Positions 43,227 through 55,173 of a DNA stretch of 64,000 nucleotides are shown here, piece by piece. The notes beneath the pieces were generated by a model. It ran no database searches, was not told where the DNA came from, and saw only the letters and a list, made by a program, of their open reading frames with translations. The translations under genes and the position numbers were made by a program. Origin of the DNA: Prorocentrum cordatum (taxonomy: Eukaryota > Sar > Dinophyceae > Prorocentrales > Prorocentraceae); assembly GCA_963575745.1 (NCBI GenBank), contig CAUYUJ010020529.1, forward strand, positions 91,177 to 155,176. The letters are read 5' to 3'. Each line of letters opens with the position of its first letter. Positions within the stretch are counted from its first letter, which is position 1.

Positions 43227-43400
43227 GGTGATGGTGATTGTGAGGGTGATGGGTGCTGTGGTGATGTGTGATGGTTATTGTGATGGTGATGGTGATGGTG
43301 ATGGTGAATGGTATGATGTGTGGATGATGACGACAGACGATGGTGATGACGATGACGATGACGATGAGAAGATGATGATGACGATGAGCAGATGATGAGG
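43160..43400. repeat. GAT microsatellite
   Basis: Pure (GAT)n at 43166-43225, then GGT/GAT/GAC variants. Confidence 0.9.
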
Positions 43401-43664
43401 ATGTCTCGAGGGGCTTGCTGGTTTTAGCACTCCTAAGGGGGGGCGCCAGGTGGTGTTGCACGGCCTCCGTTCGCGCCAACATGGCGGAGATGTCTCGAGC
43501 GGTTTGCCTGTTTGCATGCCCAACATCTTTCGTTTTCGGAGCAGACTTTGAGGATGTCTCGAGCGAGGCGCTCATGTTCGCCCCCAAGGGGGGACATATG
43601 TTGAGGATGTCTCGACCGGTTTGCTTATTTTGGTGGCCAGACTCGTGGGCACATATTCTCCCCA

Positions 43665-43925
43665 GGATGCCACTGGAGGCTCCAGCAGGCTCCAGGAGGC
43701 CCCAGGAGGCCGCATGAGGTCCCAGGAGGCAGCAGGAGGCCACAGGAGGACTCAAGAGGCCACAGGATGTCCCAAGTGGCTCCAGGAGGCCCCACGAAGC
43801 TCCAGGAGGCGTCAGGAAGCCCAAGGAGGCCCCAGGAGACCACAGGAAGCGCCAGGAGGCCCTTGAAGGCAACAGGAGGCCCCGAGAGGCCCCAGGAGCA
43901 AGAGGCCTCAAAAGGCAACAGGAGT
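43665..43925. repeat. CCAGGAGGC minisatellite
   Basis: About 25 diverged copies of a 9-10-bp unit 'ccaggaggc'. The same unit reappears at 44172-44260, just upstream of the LINE fragment. Confidence 0.85.
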
Positions 43926-44483
43926 GGCTCCAATCCCATGTGTTTTACGTGTGTTCCTATGGGTTGGGCCATACCTGGAGCACGAATCCTTGATGTCATG
44001 CGCAGGTTGCAATATATTGTCCTTTTCCTGTGTATGTAATCCTAGATGTTTTACGTATGTTCCTACATGTTGAGCCTCTTGTGAAGCACGAGTCTTTGGT
44101 GTCTCACGTGTGCTCCCATATATTGCTTTTCTTCTGCAGCTCCAATCCGCAATGTTTTATGTACGTCTGCTCCTCCCCAGGAGGCCCCAAGAGGTTCCTG
44201 GAGGCCCCAGGAAGCCCCAGGCAGTTTCAGGAGGCCCCAGGAGGCCCCAGGCCCATGCGCAGGAACGCGCTCGTACTACCGAGACTGACTCACATTCCAA
44301 TTCGTTCGCAGTTCGATTCATGATCAGACCGTCACAACTCAAGCCCGCTCATATTCGAAAACTCCTGCGCCTAGACACTCACGGCGGACAGGTCCATGCG
44401 AATAGATGCACAGATGGGGAGCGCCACGCCGTGAGTAGTTATTTTCCTCTTCCTCCTCCTCCTCCCTCACCTCCTCTTTCTCT

Positions 44484-46120
44484 TCCGTATACATGTTGGC
44501 TCAAGGTTTTGAGTTCCTTTGCGAAACACGTGGGTACCGCTAGTCCGCGGCCAGCTTTCACCATTCAGGAGGTCATCCGTCCCCTAGGCGCGATCAGGGG
44601 CTCCACGGGGGTGCACCCAGGGCCCAGGTTTTGCGAGCCTCCAAGAGATCCGTCGGTCTCCCCGCATGGCGCCCAAGAGTGCGCGGCCGTGGGTCCAGCC
44701 TGGACCGATGCGGAAGTGCACGAGCCGTGGGTGCGCCAAGAACCATGCGTCGTGGTACTGGCGCAAAAGGCTACAGCACCAGGAGCGACCAGCCGAGCGA
44801 GGCCCCAGCCCCCGTCCCCGCGGGCGATAGGCGGGCGACGGGCCGCGGCTTTTTTTGCTCAGGCGGACGGCGACGGCGGCGCTGCTGGGGGTGATGCGGT
44901 TCAGGCTGACGAGGTGGAGCCTGAGGAGGCCCACGGCCTGCGAGCCATGGCCTCCAAGATGGGCGACACCACCCTGGAGCGTCGCTGCCAGCAGGCCATC
45001 GCCGCCGAGCCGCTGGCGCCCCAGCTCTCCAGCGTCACCTGCGCCAGGGAGAGGCATGTCAGGAAGCTCGGGGCCGCCATCGCCCAGCTCGAGAAGCTCG
45101 GGAATGCGGCGGAGGAGCAGAGGGACCATATCGAACAGCCAAATCTACAGCTCGAGGAGCTCAAGCAGCAGCACGACCACGTGCTGGCGCAGCCCCACAG
45201 GACCAATGCCAAGGCCGCCGAGCCCGCCCTCGCCTTGGGCTCGCTCCTCGACGGCACGTGCGACACCATCAAAGTCGACATGGGCTCCATGTCGGACTTC
45301 GGAGATGAGGATGTGCCCCAGGAGGACATGGAGGAGGTTCAGCGGCGCCAGCGGGAGCTGGAGGAGCATATTACCACCATGGCCAGGGAGGTCTTCCAGC
45401 GGGCTGCAGACGTCGCGAAGGCGGTCCAGAAGCAGCATCAGGAGCACGCGGAGCGCATGGTCAATAAGAGGCGCGACGGCGGCGGCGCCGCCGCCAGTGG
45501 GGAGCATGCCGCTCCGACCGTCTTCAAGGGCGGAGGCGACGGGGCCTCGGCGGGCGCCGCCGCCACCGTCGCAGCCCCGGGCGCCGACGCCCAGCGCGCC
45601 TGCGCGCAGGCCAGAGCCGCCCATATTCTGGCCAAGCGCTCGGCGGCAGCGCGCGCGAGCGCTAAGCGCCCCTCGGCCCCCGCCCCCGAGCCCGCGGCAG
45701 AGGCGGGGGCCAGGCCGCGCTGAGCAGCGGGGCGGCGGGCCCCCCGGCCCAGGCTCGGCACCATGCGCCTCTCGTCGTGTCGAGCGGGGAGGTGAGTTGC
45801 GCGGCGCTGGCCCAGCTCGCAGCTGCTCGGCCGCGGTCTTCTTCAGTGACATCACAGAGTGGGGCCCGAGGTCTTTTGGCTTCCTAAGGGCCCAGGGCAG
45901 ACAGTATAATGCAGTGCGTTTCGTTGAGATGCACAAGAAGGCAGCAGATGTTCGGGGCATCCGCACGGAGTCGGGGAAAGACGGCTGGGGCGCATTGATT
46001 ACCCCCTTCCACTGCGTCGCACAAGTCCGCCCCGGGATGCCGTGGAGGAGAGGCTATCTTCTCCCTGAAGCATCTGGCTGCTACGTCCTGCGAGCGCGCG
46101 CTGAGTGTGTCAGCGCGTAA
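44484..46120 (+). pseudogene. 5' fragment of a LINE with a spliced-leader relic, frameshifted
   Basis: 44484-44505 matches the 22-nt dinoflagellate spliced leader at 19 positions and ends TTGGCTCAAG, as expected if a trans-spliced transcript was reverse-transcribed. A 5' UTR-like stretch leads to ATG 44666 ('MAPKSARPW'), then a C...C...HASWYW zinc-like motif. Coding moves to another frame (44870-45723) with a long charged coiled coil ('LEELKQQHDHVLAQ', 'VQRRQRELEEH') and an Ala-rich tail, then to a third (to 46120) with 'DITEWGPRSFGFL' and 'VRFVEMHKK'. The last motifs resemble the start of LINE apurinic endonuclease domains (inference). The 3' portion, including RT, is missing. It lies inside intron 1 of the GLG1-like gene. 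Confidence 0.65.
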
Positions 46121-47934
46121 CGTCTTCCAGGCGGTGACCCCCCACCTGCAGAGAGGGAGTGTCGCTGTCATAGCGTTAGGTCGAGGGTCGAGCAGGTCGA
46201 AGCCCAGGTCGAGGGTCGAGAGGGCCAGGTCGAGGGTCGAGGACCAGGTCGAGGGTCGAGAGGGCCAGGTCGCCAGGTCGACGGTCGAGAGGGCCAGGTC
46301 GCCAGGTCGAGGGGCAGGAGCATGGGGGGGACCTCTTCGAGACCTCGTGGGGCCTTTCGGGGGCCTCGTGGGCCGCGTGGCCCCCTCGGAGGCCGTGTTG
46401 GGGACCTCTCGGGGCCGTTCTGAGGCTTTCCTGTGAGTCCTCTTCAGCCGTTTTGGGGGCGTCCTAACCCGTTCTGGCGGGTGCTGATCTTTGTCGCCTT
46501 TCTTTGTCCAGATGCGTTCGCCCTTGCTTAATTCGTTGCGCACTGAGCCTGGGTCGACCTTTTTTTTTGTGGCGCGTTTTTGTCACCGAGCGCTACAAGC
46601 CTTGGACTTGGAGACCGCCCAACTGCAAAAGAGGGGGGTATTGAGCTGGGAAGTTTTCTGCTTCTTAGGAGCCTACTGGAAAGCCCTCGTCACCACAGGA
46701 GAGAGTCTATGTGTTCAACCGTCCCCGCTCGTATTTTTGATAATCGTAAACTTGGCGGTCGAGAGTGAAAATCTCTGGCTGGGGGCAACAATCCACCTTT
46801 CGCGAGGAAGACCGTCATAGTCCGCCGAGCATCGAGGATCGAGAAATAACTCGAGGATCAGGTCGATGATCGATGGTCAAGTCGAGGATCGAGGACCAAG
46901 TCAAGGATCAAGGATGAAATCGAGGATCGAGGGGTCGGGCTCTTCGTCGTTCAGGAGACCCGCCACCGCCACTGGAGAGAGGAGGAGGATGCACGAGGAG
47001 GAGGAGGAAAAGGAGGAGGAGGAGAAGAAAAGAAACACAAACGAACAACTGATATAACAATCAATTGTCTTGGGTCCGATCGGATTTCTTTGATCGGATC
47101 TGAGCCCCTCTCACGCGCGGAGCGCGCCAGGGGCGGCGCCGCCAGGAACTTCCAGCGCCGATCCAGGAATTCCGCGCGAATATCCGACAGTTGTTGTGCT
47201 TACGGCGTTGTGTTCTCTTCGAGAGGATGAGAATACTTTCACGATTCGTCCTCATCCTCCTCGTGCGTCTTCCTCCCCGTCCCAACGTGTTCGTCGGCGT
47301 CCAGGACAGGTGCCCTCTGACCACGAAAGAATCAAACACTGAGGCTCAGATCGAGGATCGGCCTCGTCGTCCAGAGACGGCACTGCTCACAGAGAGAGGA
47401 GACTGCATCCCACTTCTCCATGCGTTCTCCTGATCAATAACTCCTCTTTGTCGCACCCGCCGGCGCGTCCGTAGGGCGGGCTGGGCGTTTTGCCTGAGAC
47501 GTCCTGACCATGTGGGACCCTCAAGCATGAAGTCGGCAACAGTGTCACGGGTGGTCGTTTTCAAACTGTGGTCATCGTTTTCGCGCCACGTGTATCTGGA
47601 ATTTTTGAGGGTGTTTCACGGGTGGGGAAGATGTGTTTCTCGCCTCATCGCCCAGCACGTTCGTCTTCAAAGGTTGCAGTTGCTTCTCGCCTTAGCGCCG
47701 CGCATGTTGACTCCCCATGTTTGCAACCGTTTCACGGAGGGAGGGCGGTTCCCTTTTCGAAATGTGTGGAGTGGGGGGGGGGGCGTGACAGACGACAGGC
47801 GGAACGAACGAACACCGGAGGTTACTCAACCTCGGTCGTCTGCTCCACCTCTGGCGCTGCTTCTCGGCCCGGGGCCGTTTTTTTTCGACCGGGGCGCCCT
47901 CCTGGCGGCATCCTGGCGCCACCACGCCCGCGCC
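46121..47934. other. No gene recognised; GGTCGAG minisatellites
   Basis: 'ggtcgagggtcgag' repeats at 46180-46315 and 'gaggatcgagg' repeats at 46825-46935. The rest is unassigned intron sequence. Confidence 0.5.
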
Positions 47935-48121
47935 CCAGACATCCGACGTCCCGATTTTTTCGAGACACGGGCCCCCAACCTCCCGACCACTTCCCCGGGG
48001 CCGGTTTTTCATCCCGAGTCGTTTTTTGACGGTCCCGAGGCCCGGCGAAGGCCTCCAGAGGCCGAAAACGATGAAAAACCTTTGTCTCGATTTTTTCGAG
48101 ACGCCCGATGTCTGGGGCCCC
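47935..48121 (+). mobile_element. TIR element of the 'CCAGAGGCCGAAAAC' group, copy 1
   Basis: Left end 'ccccagacatccgacg' pairs with right end 'cgatgtctgggg'. Sub-terminal 'gattttttcgagac' occurs at both ends. The core contains 'ccagaggccgaaaacga' (48055-48071). No open frame. A related copy follows in inverse orientation at 48276. Confidence 0.65.
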
Positions 48122-48275
48122 CCCCTCCGGGCCGCCCGAGGCGGGCGCGAGGAGCACCCGCGCGCCGCTCGTCGTGTGGCCTGGGGCCGGAGCGGCCGCC
48201 CGTGTGCCGGGGCAGGCGGCGCGGGGGCGCGGAGACCCCGGCGCATCGCGGGGCGCGAGGGCGCGAATCGGATGT

Positions 48276-48475
48276 TGGTACCCAGACAATGATGGCGTCG
48301 TAAAAAAATCAGGACGGGCGGTTTTTGAATATTTTCGCCCTCTAGAGGTCCTCGCCGGGCCTCGGGACCGTCAAAAAACGACTCAGGACGAAAAACCGGT
48401 CCCGGGGAAAGGGTCGGGACTTGCGGGGACGCCGTCCTGAAAAAATCAGGACGTCGCATGTCTGGGTAGACCTCG
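48276..48475 (-). mobile_element. TIR element of the 'CCAGAGGCCGAAAAC' group, copy 2, inverted
   Basis: The reverse complement aligns over most of its length with 47935-48121, including 'gtcgttttttgacggtcccg'. Ends are 'acccagaca' and 'tgtctgggt'. Together the two copies form a large interrupted palindrome with a ~155-bp spacer. Confidence 0.65.
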
Positions 48476-49864
48476 TCGATCAAGGCATTGGCCGTTTTCA
48501 GTTCGCGAGAGGGCGTCGCGGTCGTCATTCTTGCGGGTCCAGGTCCGTCGGTTTCGGTCCCGGGCCGGTTTTCACCAAGGGGAGGTTTGCGAAAGGGAGG
48601 TTTGTCCACCGCCGAGCGAAGTTGGGCGACCTGGGGATCGGGGGCTCGGGTCGGGCGACGTGTCTTGCTTTTCGTCCCGGTCAGGGGAGGCGCGGGAAAA
48701 AATTGGCAGAGCAGAACGAAAAGCAGAACGAAGCGGGGACGAACAACATCGTGTTTGGGTCCATCCCTGGGGGGAGACGGGGCCCACGAGGTGCGACGTT
48801 CGCGGCGTGCGGCTGGTCTCGGCCCCGCAGCCCGGCGCCTCGCCTCGATGCATGCGGCGCCTCCTGCGCAGGGAGGCGCCGGAGAAATCAGGTGCGGTCG
48901 GACCGAGGTATAAGATCGAGGTCGGTTCGGGGAGGGCCACCTCAGAGTGTTTCTAGTTTTAGACCCCCCCTTCTTTTTCTCTCGGCGGTGATGGTGCTAA
49001 AACCTTCGCGCCGCGGCGGAGACTGTTTTCCCTCCACTGTTGGGCGGACTGGACAATGTTGGGAGGCTTCTTCTCCCAGGGAATCATGCTCTCTGGGCAA
49101 CCCTGCACGACAGAGGAGTTTTGAGCACGTTTGTAAGATGATTACGATATAGATCGACATACTCTTCGCCGAGGGCGTTCCTCGCCATCCCCTCCTTCGT
49201 CTCGTCGTGCTTGTTAGAGGATTGCACCATGCGCTCATATACATTTGCAATGAACACGCGCATCTTCAGCGTCAGCGCCAAGATTTTCTATGAGAGCGCT
49301 CCGGAGTCGTAATTTTCAGTAGCCGTCGTAGTCGCAATCGTAGTCGTAGTCGCAATCGTAGTCGTAGTTGTGGGCGTCGTTGTTGCGCGGCGGGTGCCGC
49401 GGAGAAATTATAACTAGTTTCCCCTACTGGTGAAACACCAATCCGTGAATAAGGTCGCCGAACAAATAATTTCTACCTTATTGGGGGGGTGGTCTGAAGA
49501 CCCTTCCCAGTTACTCTAATGTTCTTCGTGTTCGTCGGATGTGTTTGTTGTACATCCTGGGGGAGGGCACCCTCGAGTGATCTTATGGTTTGGGGTGTTT
49601 TGGCCGGCGGAGGGTCTCACGTTCTTGAAGGATGTTCTCGTGTCCTAGGTCTGGCCGTACTTGGGCATCATCTACCCTGACATCCACCCGGCCCCGAGGT
49701 TGGGCGCGATGCGCGAAGTTGGATGACTTGGCGCAAGCCTTGATGCTCGAGGCTTGAGCGTGCGCACGCGCGCTCCAACACTTCTGAGTGGCCACAGCGT
49801 CGAGCGAGGCTGGCGAACAAGAGCTCCTCTCTTATCTCACACTCCCACACTCCGCGCCGATCAG
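48476..49864. other. Rest of intron 1; GTAGTC repeat; possible minus-strand coding scrap
   Basis: A (GTCGTA)n-like tract lies at 49317-49378. On the minus strand 49281-49084 a 65-residue frame reads with protein-like composition ('FIANVYERMVQSSNK', 'EEYVDLYRNHL'), but I cannot name it and it has no visible neighbours. The polypyrimidine-rich acceptor for exon 2 ('ctcctctcttatctc...gatcag') ends at 49864. Confidence 0.35.
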
Positions 49865-50023
49865 GAGATGCAGGCGGGCGACATGACTCTCGACATCCCC
49901 TTGTTCGAGGCCTGCCGCGAGGACCTCTCCGACGGCACCGCCTGCGGTAGGGCGCCCGTCGGCCTCCGCAGAAAGTGCCTCCTGTCGCCGAAGAACCGGG
50001 ACACGCTGTCCGAGAAGTGCAAG
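49865..50023 (+). CDS. GLG1-repeat protein, exon 2
   Basis: 53 codons, phase 0 at both ends, between 'gatcag' and a GC donor (aag|gcccgg). It reads 'EMQAGDMTLDIPLFEAC', 'LSDGTAC' and 'KCLLSPKNRDTLSEKC', a complete C..D...C...CL...LxxxC unit of the GLG1 repeat. A strong pyrimidine tract precedes it. If coding ran on past 50023 it would enter the (TCC)n microsatellite. Ending at AAG instead preserves the 14-residue spacing when joined to exon 3. Confidence 0.82.
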
Positions 50024-50603
50024 GCCCGGAGAGACCTCCGCCTTTCTACGGATCTCCGACCTGGTCATGCTAATCCTCCTCCGCTTCTTCCTCCTCCTCC
50101 TCCTCCTCCTCCTCCTCCTCCTCCTCCTCCTCCTCCGCCTCCCCTCCTCCGTCCCCTCCGCGTCCTCCTCCTCCTCCTCCTCCTCCTCTTCCTGCTCCTC
50201 CTCCTCCTCCTCCTCCTCCTCCTCCTCTTCCTCCTCCTACTCCTCCTCCCCCTCCTCCCCCTCCTCCTCCTCCTCCTCCGCCTCCCAGCTGTTGGGGGTC
50301 CGGGCTCAACCCCCGTGTGCTGCGCGGCGCTGCCCCCCCATGAGCAACCGCTGCCCAGAGCGTGCCCGGCCGCCACGCCGCGGCCGCCCGGGGAGTTGCG
50401 CGGGCCGGGGCCCGCAGCAGGGCGCACCCGACGACCTGGCGTCCAGCAGGAGCGGGACGTCGGCCGCGGGCGCCGGCCGCCCCTCGCCGCCGCCCAGTGC
50501 ACGCCGCCGCCGCAGCCGAGCGCCGGGGTGCCGCAGCCCAGCGCCCCGCCCCCCATCACCGACCGCCAGCCGCCAGCGCCCGTCGCGCGCTGCGCGCTCA
50601 TGA
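50024..50603. repeat. Start of intron 2: TCC microsatellite and unassigned GC-rich DNA
   Basis: (TCC)n at 50083-50285 creates long Ser/Leu/Pro-rich frames on the plus strand and poly-Arg/Gly/Glu frames on the minus strand, all artefacts. The rest has no recognised content. Confidence 0.7.
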
Positions 50604-50765
50604 TCAGGAGGGAAAAAAACACACAGACACAATGAATCCTCGATTCCCAGGAAAATATGGGAAAATATGGGAAGTGGGGGGAAGACAGAAACCCAGAAAA
50701 TATGGGAAAATATGGGGGATTTTTTTATTTGTGTGTATTTATTTGTGTGTCCTGGGGCCCCTTCA
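50604..50765 (+). mobile_element. 163-bp family, copy B
   Basis: TCAGGAGGG...GGCCCCTTCA, 162 bp. Flanks are CATGA (left) and CATAA (right), a 5-bp duplication with one transition. Intron 2 of the GLG1-like gene. Confidence 0.88.
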
Positions 50766-50770
50766 CATAA

Positions 50771-51820
50771 GAAGCGCCCCGCCCCGCCTCGGCGCAGCGG
50801 GGCCCCGGGCCCGTCGGCCAGGGGACCGCGCCCGCCCAACCGCGCAGCTCAGCGCACAGTTCAGCGGCACGCCCGAGCTGGCGCGCCACTCGGCGCGGCA
50901 GCGCGCAGCTGGACGCCGTGTGTTAGCGGGCGAAGGAGGGTACGCAGTAAACTTTCCACCGCCGGGGACGCCTGCCCTCCAGGCGGCTGCAAAGTTTATG
51001 CCCCCACGGTGCCACGTAGGATCGTAAGCTTTGCAGCCTCCCGAGGGCCAGGCGTCCGAGACAGCGGAAGCAGCTTACTTTTCTACCGCTCTTCGCCCGC
51101 CAATGGTGGGCGCGCGCCAGCTCCTTCGGCGGCGTGCCCTCGGGGAGCTCGCGCGTCTGCCCAAGCGGCCGCTGCCGCGCCTCGGCTCCCGGGCGGCCTG
51201 AGGCCTCCGGGGCGGACGCCGTCGAGCGCCCGGGTGCCTCCCGTGCTCCTCGCGCTTGGCGTAGCCTCGCCTGGTCGTCGCGCCGCGGCCGGGAGCGCCG
51301 AGTCGTTGCCGGCCGCCGGGCGGCGGCGTCGTGTCCACCACGTCCACCAACCAGGGGCCGTCCTCCTCCTGTGGGGATCGTGGGGGTCGAGGATCGCCCC
51401 TCCTCCTCCTCCTCCTCCTCCTCGTCCTCCTCCTCCTCCTCCTCCTCCTCCTTCTCCTCCTCCTCCTCCTCCTCCTCCTCCTCCTCCTCCCTCCTCTACC
51501 TCCTCTCCTCCTGTCCCTCTCTTCCCTCCTCGAGCCGCGCTTCTCGACGGTCTTGGCAGCTCCGCATTATTTCGCAGGGGCCCGCTCTCAGGCTTTCAGT
51601 CTTCGCACCACGGCCCCCGAGGCCTTTCCCTCTGCCTTGACCTTTACCTTTACTCGCCTCTGCTCGAGCGACGGATGACAGCTCACTGAGTTCAGTCCCT
51701 TCTCAGGAGCACAAGGGGTGGCGGCATGTCAGTCGAGCACGTGCCTTCAACGGCCATACAATGAAGATACCCAGCGACAACTGTCATCTGCAGTATCAAC
51801 ACTACATGATGAATGATGAT
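50771..51820. other. No gene recognised; second TCC microsatellite
   Basis: GC-rich intron sequence with (TCC)n at 51395-51515. No domain or mobile-element ends seen. Confidence 0.45.
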
Positions 51821-51824
51821 GATT

Positions 51825-52115
<291 letters not shown>

Positions 52116-52912
52116 CGACTGGCCCCGGTCGTAATCCATCCGCTTTTGGATGTGATTCGTGGTTGACGAGTCCACCACGTAGGTTGGATGTGGTACAGCC
52201 TGCTGAGAAGCCGGCGCTCTTTATCCATCCCATTGCATTGGCTCCATAGGTACCGGGCACTCGGGTAGAGCGCTCCGCACAACGCACACCTGGTGTTGGC
52301 ATCGTTGCTGGCGCGGGTCTGTCTGCGTATGGCTCCACACTGGAAGATGTTGAGAGCCTGCTACTCGGCGGCCATCAGGCTTTCCGAGAGCTTGCTCCAC
52401 CGGGGGTCGCTGGAGACCTCGACATCGATCTTCTCCACGCCCTCCACGTCGTTGCGGCTGTGGGCGCACTGCTGCAGGCAGCTAATGCGGCACACAAGCC
52501 TGGCGCAATGTTGAGCTTCTGTGGACCGTGTCCAAAAATATGAGCGGCCCTGGCGCACGCTCTCTGTGAACTTCCGAACCCTCGGGTTGTCCCCCAGGAG
52601 CACCTCCAGGCACAGGCCAAAATACGGGTTGTGGTCTCGTAAGCCCAGCCCCAGCCGACCCACGGCAGCTCGTACCTGCGTCTCCACATGGGGACTCCAG
52701 CTGAATTCAGGATCAAGCACAACCTTGAGCCCACGAAGAATTGAACCGTAAAGAGGGTGTAGGTTGAGTCGACTGGCCCACCACCGGCCCCTGCACCACC
52801 AGGAGCAGCCCGTGCGCAGCACAGCCTTCATGACCAAGGGCGTGATGTTCGGCGGTGGTGGCGCCACCACGGGTGCTGCCCACAGACACATCGGCGAGGC
52901 GTAAGCCATGGT

Positions 52913-53074
52913 TCAGGAGGGAAAGAAACACACAAACAGAATTCAGCGTCGATTCCCAGGAAAATATGGGAAAATATGGGAAGTGGGGGGAAGACAATGA
53001 CCCAGAAAATATGGGAACTTATGGGGAATCCTGTTATTTGTGTCGACTTACTTGTGTGTCCCAGGGCCCCTTCA
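52913..53074 (+). mobile_element. 163-bp family, copy C, inside the LINE
   Basis: TCAGGAGGG...GGCCCCTTCA with perfect 5-bp duplications ATGGT at 52908-52912 and 53075-53079. Excision plus loss of one ATGGT joins '...VREALT' to 'MAYASP...' of the LINE in frame, which defines both ends to the base. Confidence 0.93.
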
Positions 53075-53214
53075 ATGGTCAGGGCTTCCCTGACTCTGGC
53101 GGGCCCAGGGAGCGTGCCCAGGGCGGCGTCTTGTCTCCCGCACAGGGTCCCACCCGAAGCGAGGCTCGATGGGATCCCCTGGGGAGCCCGGCACAGCGGA
53201 GATACCCAAGTGTT

Positions 53215-53587
53215 AAGTCGGGCCTGTCCCTCGACAGGGGGAACATTCAAGAATAGTCAGGGGACGATTTTGTTTTTACTATTTGTGAATATTTTTTGGG
53301 GGGATTTCTGGAGATTTTGTTTTATTTTAGTGGCCTCCGGCCAGTGCCGCCGATCCGGGGCGCTCCGGGTGCCTGTGGAAATGAACGACGACGAGGAAGA
53401 CGAAAACGACGACGAAAACGAATACGTCGACGACGACGACGACGAGAGCGACCGACCGACCAACGACCACGACGACCGACGACCAGGACGACGTACGGCG
53501 AATGCATCTCGACGACGCCAGCGACCGACGACGACGACGACGACGACGACGATGAAAGCGAGCGACGACGCACGACTAACGACACGC

Positions 53588-53619
<32 letters not shown>

Positions 53620-54502
53620 ACGGGTAAGGGAGCTGGGTTTGCATGTGGGTGGGTCGGCTCTGCAGGGGGGTCCCGCTCGGCAGAGGGAGGGGCTTCCGGT
53701 GAGAGGGTGGGTCCGCTCTGCAGAGGGGTGGGGGCTGCAGCGCGGGTTGGTCTGACTCTGCATGGGGGGGGGGGGTGCAAGGGAGGGGGGGGGGGGCTCT
53801 CGCTCTGCATGGGGGAGGCGGTTTGCGCCGGGGGGGGGGGTCGTTTGGGGTCCGCTCGCAGGGGGGTTGGGGGGGTGGGGGGGGGGTGGGGGGGGGGGGG
53901 GCTGGGCTGCAAGAAGGGGAGGGGGGGGGTCCGCTCTGCAGGGGGGGGGGGGGGTGGGGTGCTCTGCGGGTGAGAGGTGCATGAAAGGGGGGTCTGCTCT
54001 GCAGGGTGTGTGTTACAGCGAAGGGGGGGGTCTGCTCTGACTGCTCTGGCAGGGGGGAGGGGGGGGGCTGCAGGGGGAGAGGTTCGCTCGGCACAGGGGG
54101 GAAGGTCCTGCTCAGCTCCGGGCGATGCCATTATGGGAGGGCTTCAGGGGTGGGTTGGGGCGGTGCCGCTCTGAGTTGTGGGGCGGGGGGGGGGAGGGGG
54201 CGTGGGGGGGGGGGGGCTGTGCAGGGGGGGGTCCGCTCTGCATGGGCAAGGGGGGGGGGCGACTGCAGAGGGAGGGGGGGCGGCCCTCTGCAGGGGGGGG
54301 GGGGGGGGGGGGGGGGTCCGCTCTGGAGGGGGGGGTGGGGCGAAGCACTGAATTAGGTCGGAAATAGGTCGGAAATGAGGTCCCCCCCCCTCGGCAGAGC
54401 GAAGCTTGAGCGAGCTCAAGCCCACGCTCTCAGAAACTCTCACGCCGGATCGGCGGATTTTTCGCCCAAACTTCTCCTGTAGGGGGACAGGCCCGACTCA
54501 AG
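53215..54502. mobile_element. TIR element of the 'AAGTCGGGC' family, expanded to 1.3 kb
   Basis: Left end 'aagtcgggcctgtccc', right end the reverse complement of 'cttgagtcgggcctgtcccc'. Perfect 9-bp duplications CCAAGTGTT lie at 53206-53214 and 54503-54511. The interior holds a (GAC)n tract (53376-53630) and ~700 bp of 'gctctgcagggggg' repeats with long G runs. No transposase is recognisable. Removing it with one duplication joins 'GGERAEHL' to 'GISAVP' of the minus-strand LINE in frame. Confidence 0.85.
53640..54345. repeat. G-run minisatellite (potential G-quadruplexes)
   Basis: Repeated '(g)tccgctctgca' followed by 6-20 G, at irregular 25-60-bp spacing, all G on the plus strand. It lies wholly inside the 1.3-kb TIR element. 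Gly-rich and Pro-rich frames over it are artefacts. Confidence 0.85.
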
Positions 54503-55173
54503 CCAAGTGTTCAGCTCGTTCACCTCCTGCCGTTGTCCATCTCTGCCGCCCGCCGCTGTTCTCGGCGAAGTTGGCGGCAGTGTCGAAGTCCTGCGTGCAT
54601 TCGAGGGCGTCGTGCAGCTTGGTGGCGGCCGCCGGCGCGCCTACGGTCATCGACCGGTCGTCCATGAAAGCGAAGGGTGTCACGTCCTGGGGCTGCCACT
54701 CGCCGAGCGCGTTCCGCTACTCGCAGAGTGCCTACGTACTCGCAAACGTCCGAAATCAACAACCACACGTCTGCCTCGGTGTCGTTTGTCGCACGTTCCC
54801 TGCCCCAGATCCAGGCCACTGGCGAGCAGCGGCTTTGCGAGCAGTGGAACGCGCTTGTCTCGGGAGCGAAAGAAGGACGTAGATGTGCATGAATCCACGC
54901 TGGTTTCGAGAGCACGCATTGCACAAATGTTCGTATCACGCGGCGGGTCTCGTGAATCGAGGGGCCGTGTTCATGTACATAGCTGGGCGCGTACGTCCTT
55001 TGTGGGCTCCCTATTGTCGCGCCACGGCGCCAGGGTGGCCACCGTGCCAGTTGGCGCACCAGACCCGCCCTGCGGGAGCCCGCAGTAGGGGCGTGACCGG
55101 GGAGGAGCTCGGCGCCCCCTCGACCTGGCGGCACCCGGGGGCCCCGCCAGGGGCAGCGGAGCAGACACTGCAG

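Noticed and set aside
47692-48609. 300-residue minus-strand protein and its plus-strand counterparts
   Set aside because: It spans two inverted TIR elements, and the repeated peptide pieces come from the duplicated DNA.
49084-49281. Minus-strand gene fragment with protein-like composition
   Set aside because: Only ~65 codons, no recognisable family, no neighbouring exon. Mentioned in the intron entry only.
50065-50622. Arg/Gly-rich RNA-binding-like protein (minus) and Ser-rich protein (plus)
   Set aside because: Generated by the (TCC)n microsatellite, with no conserved domain.
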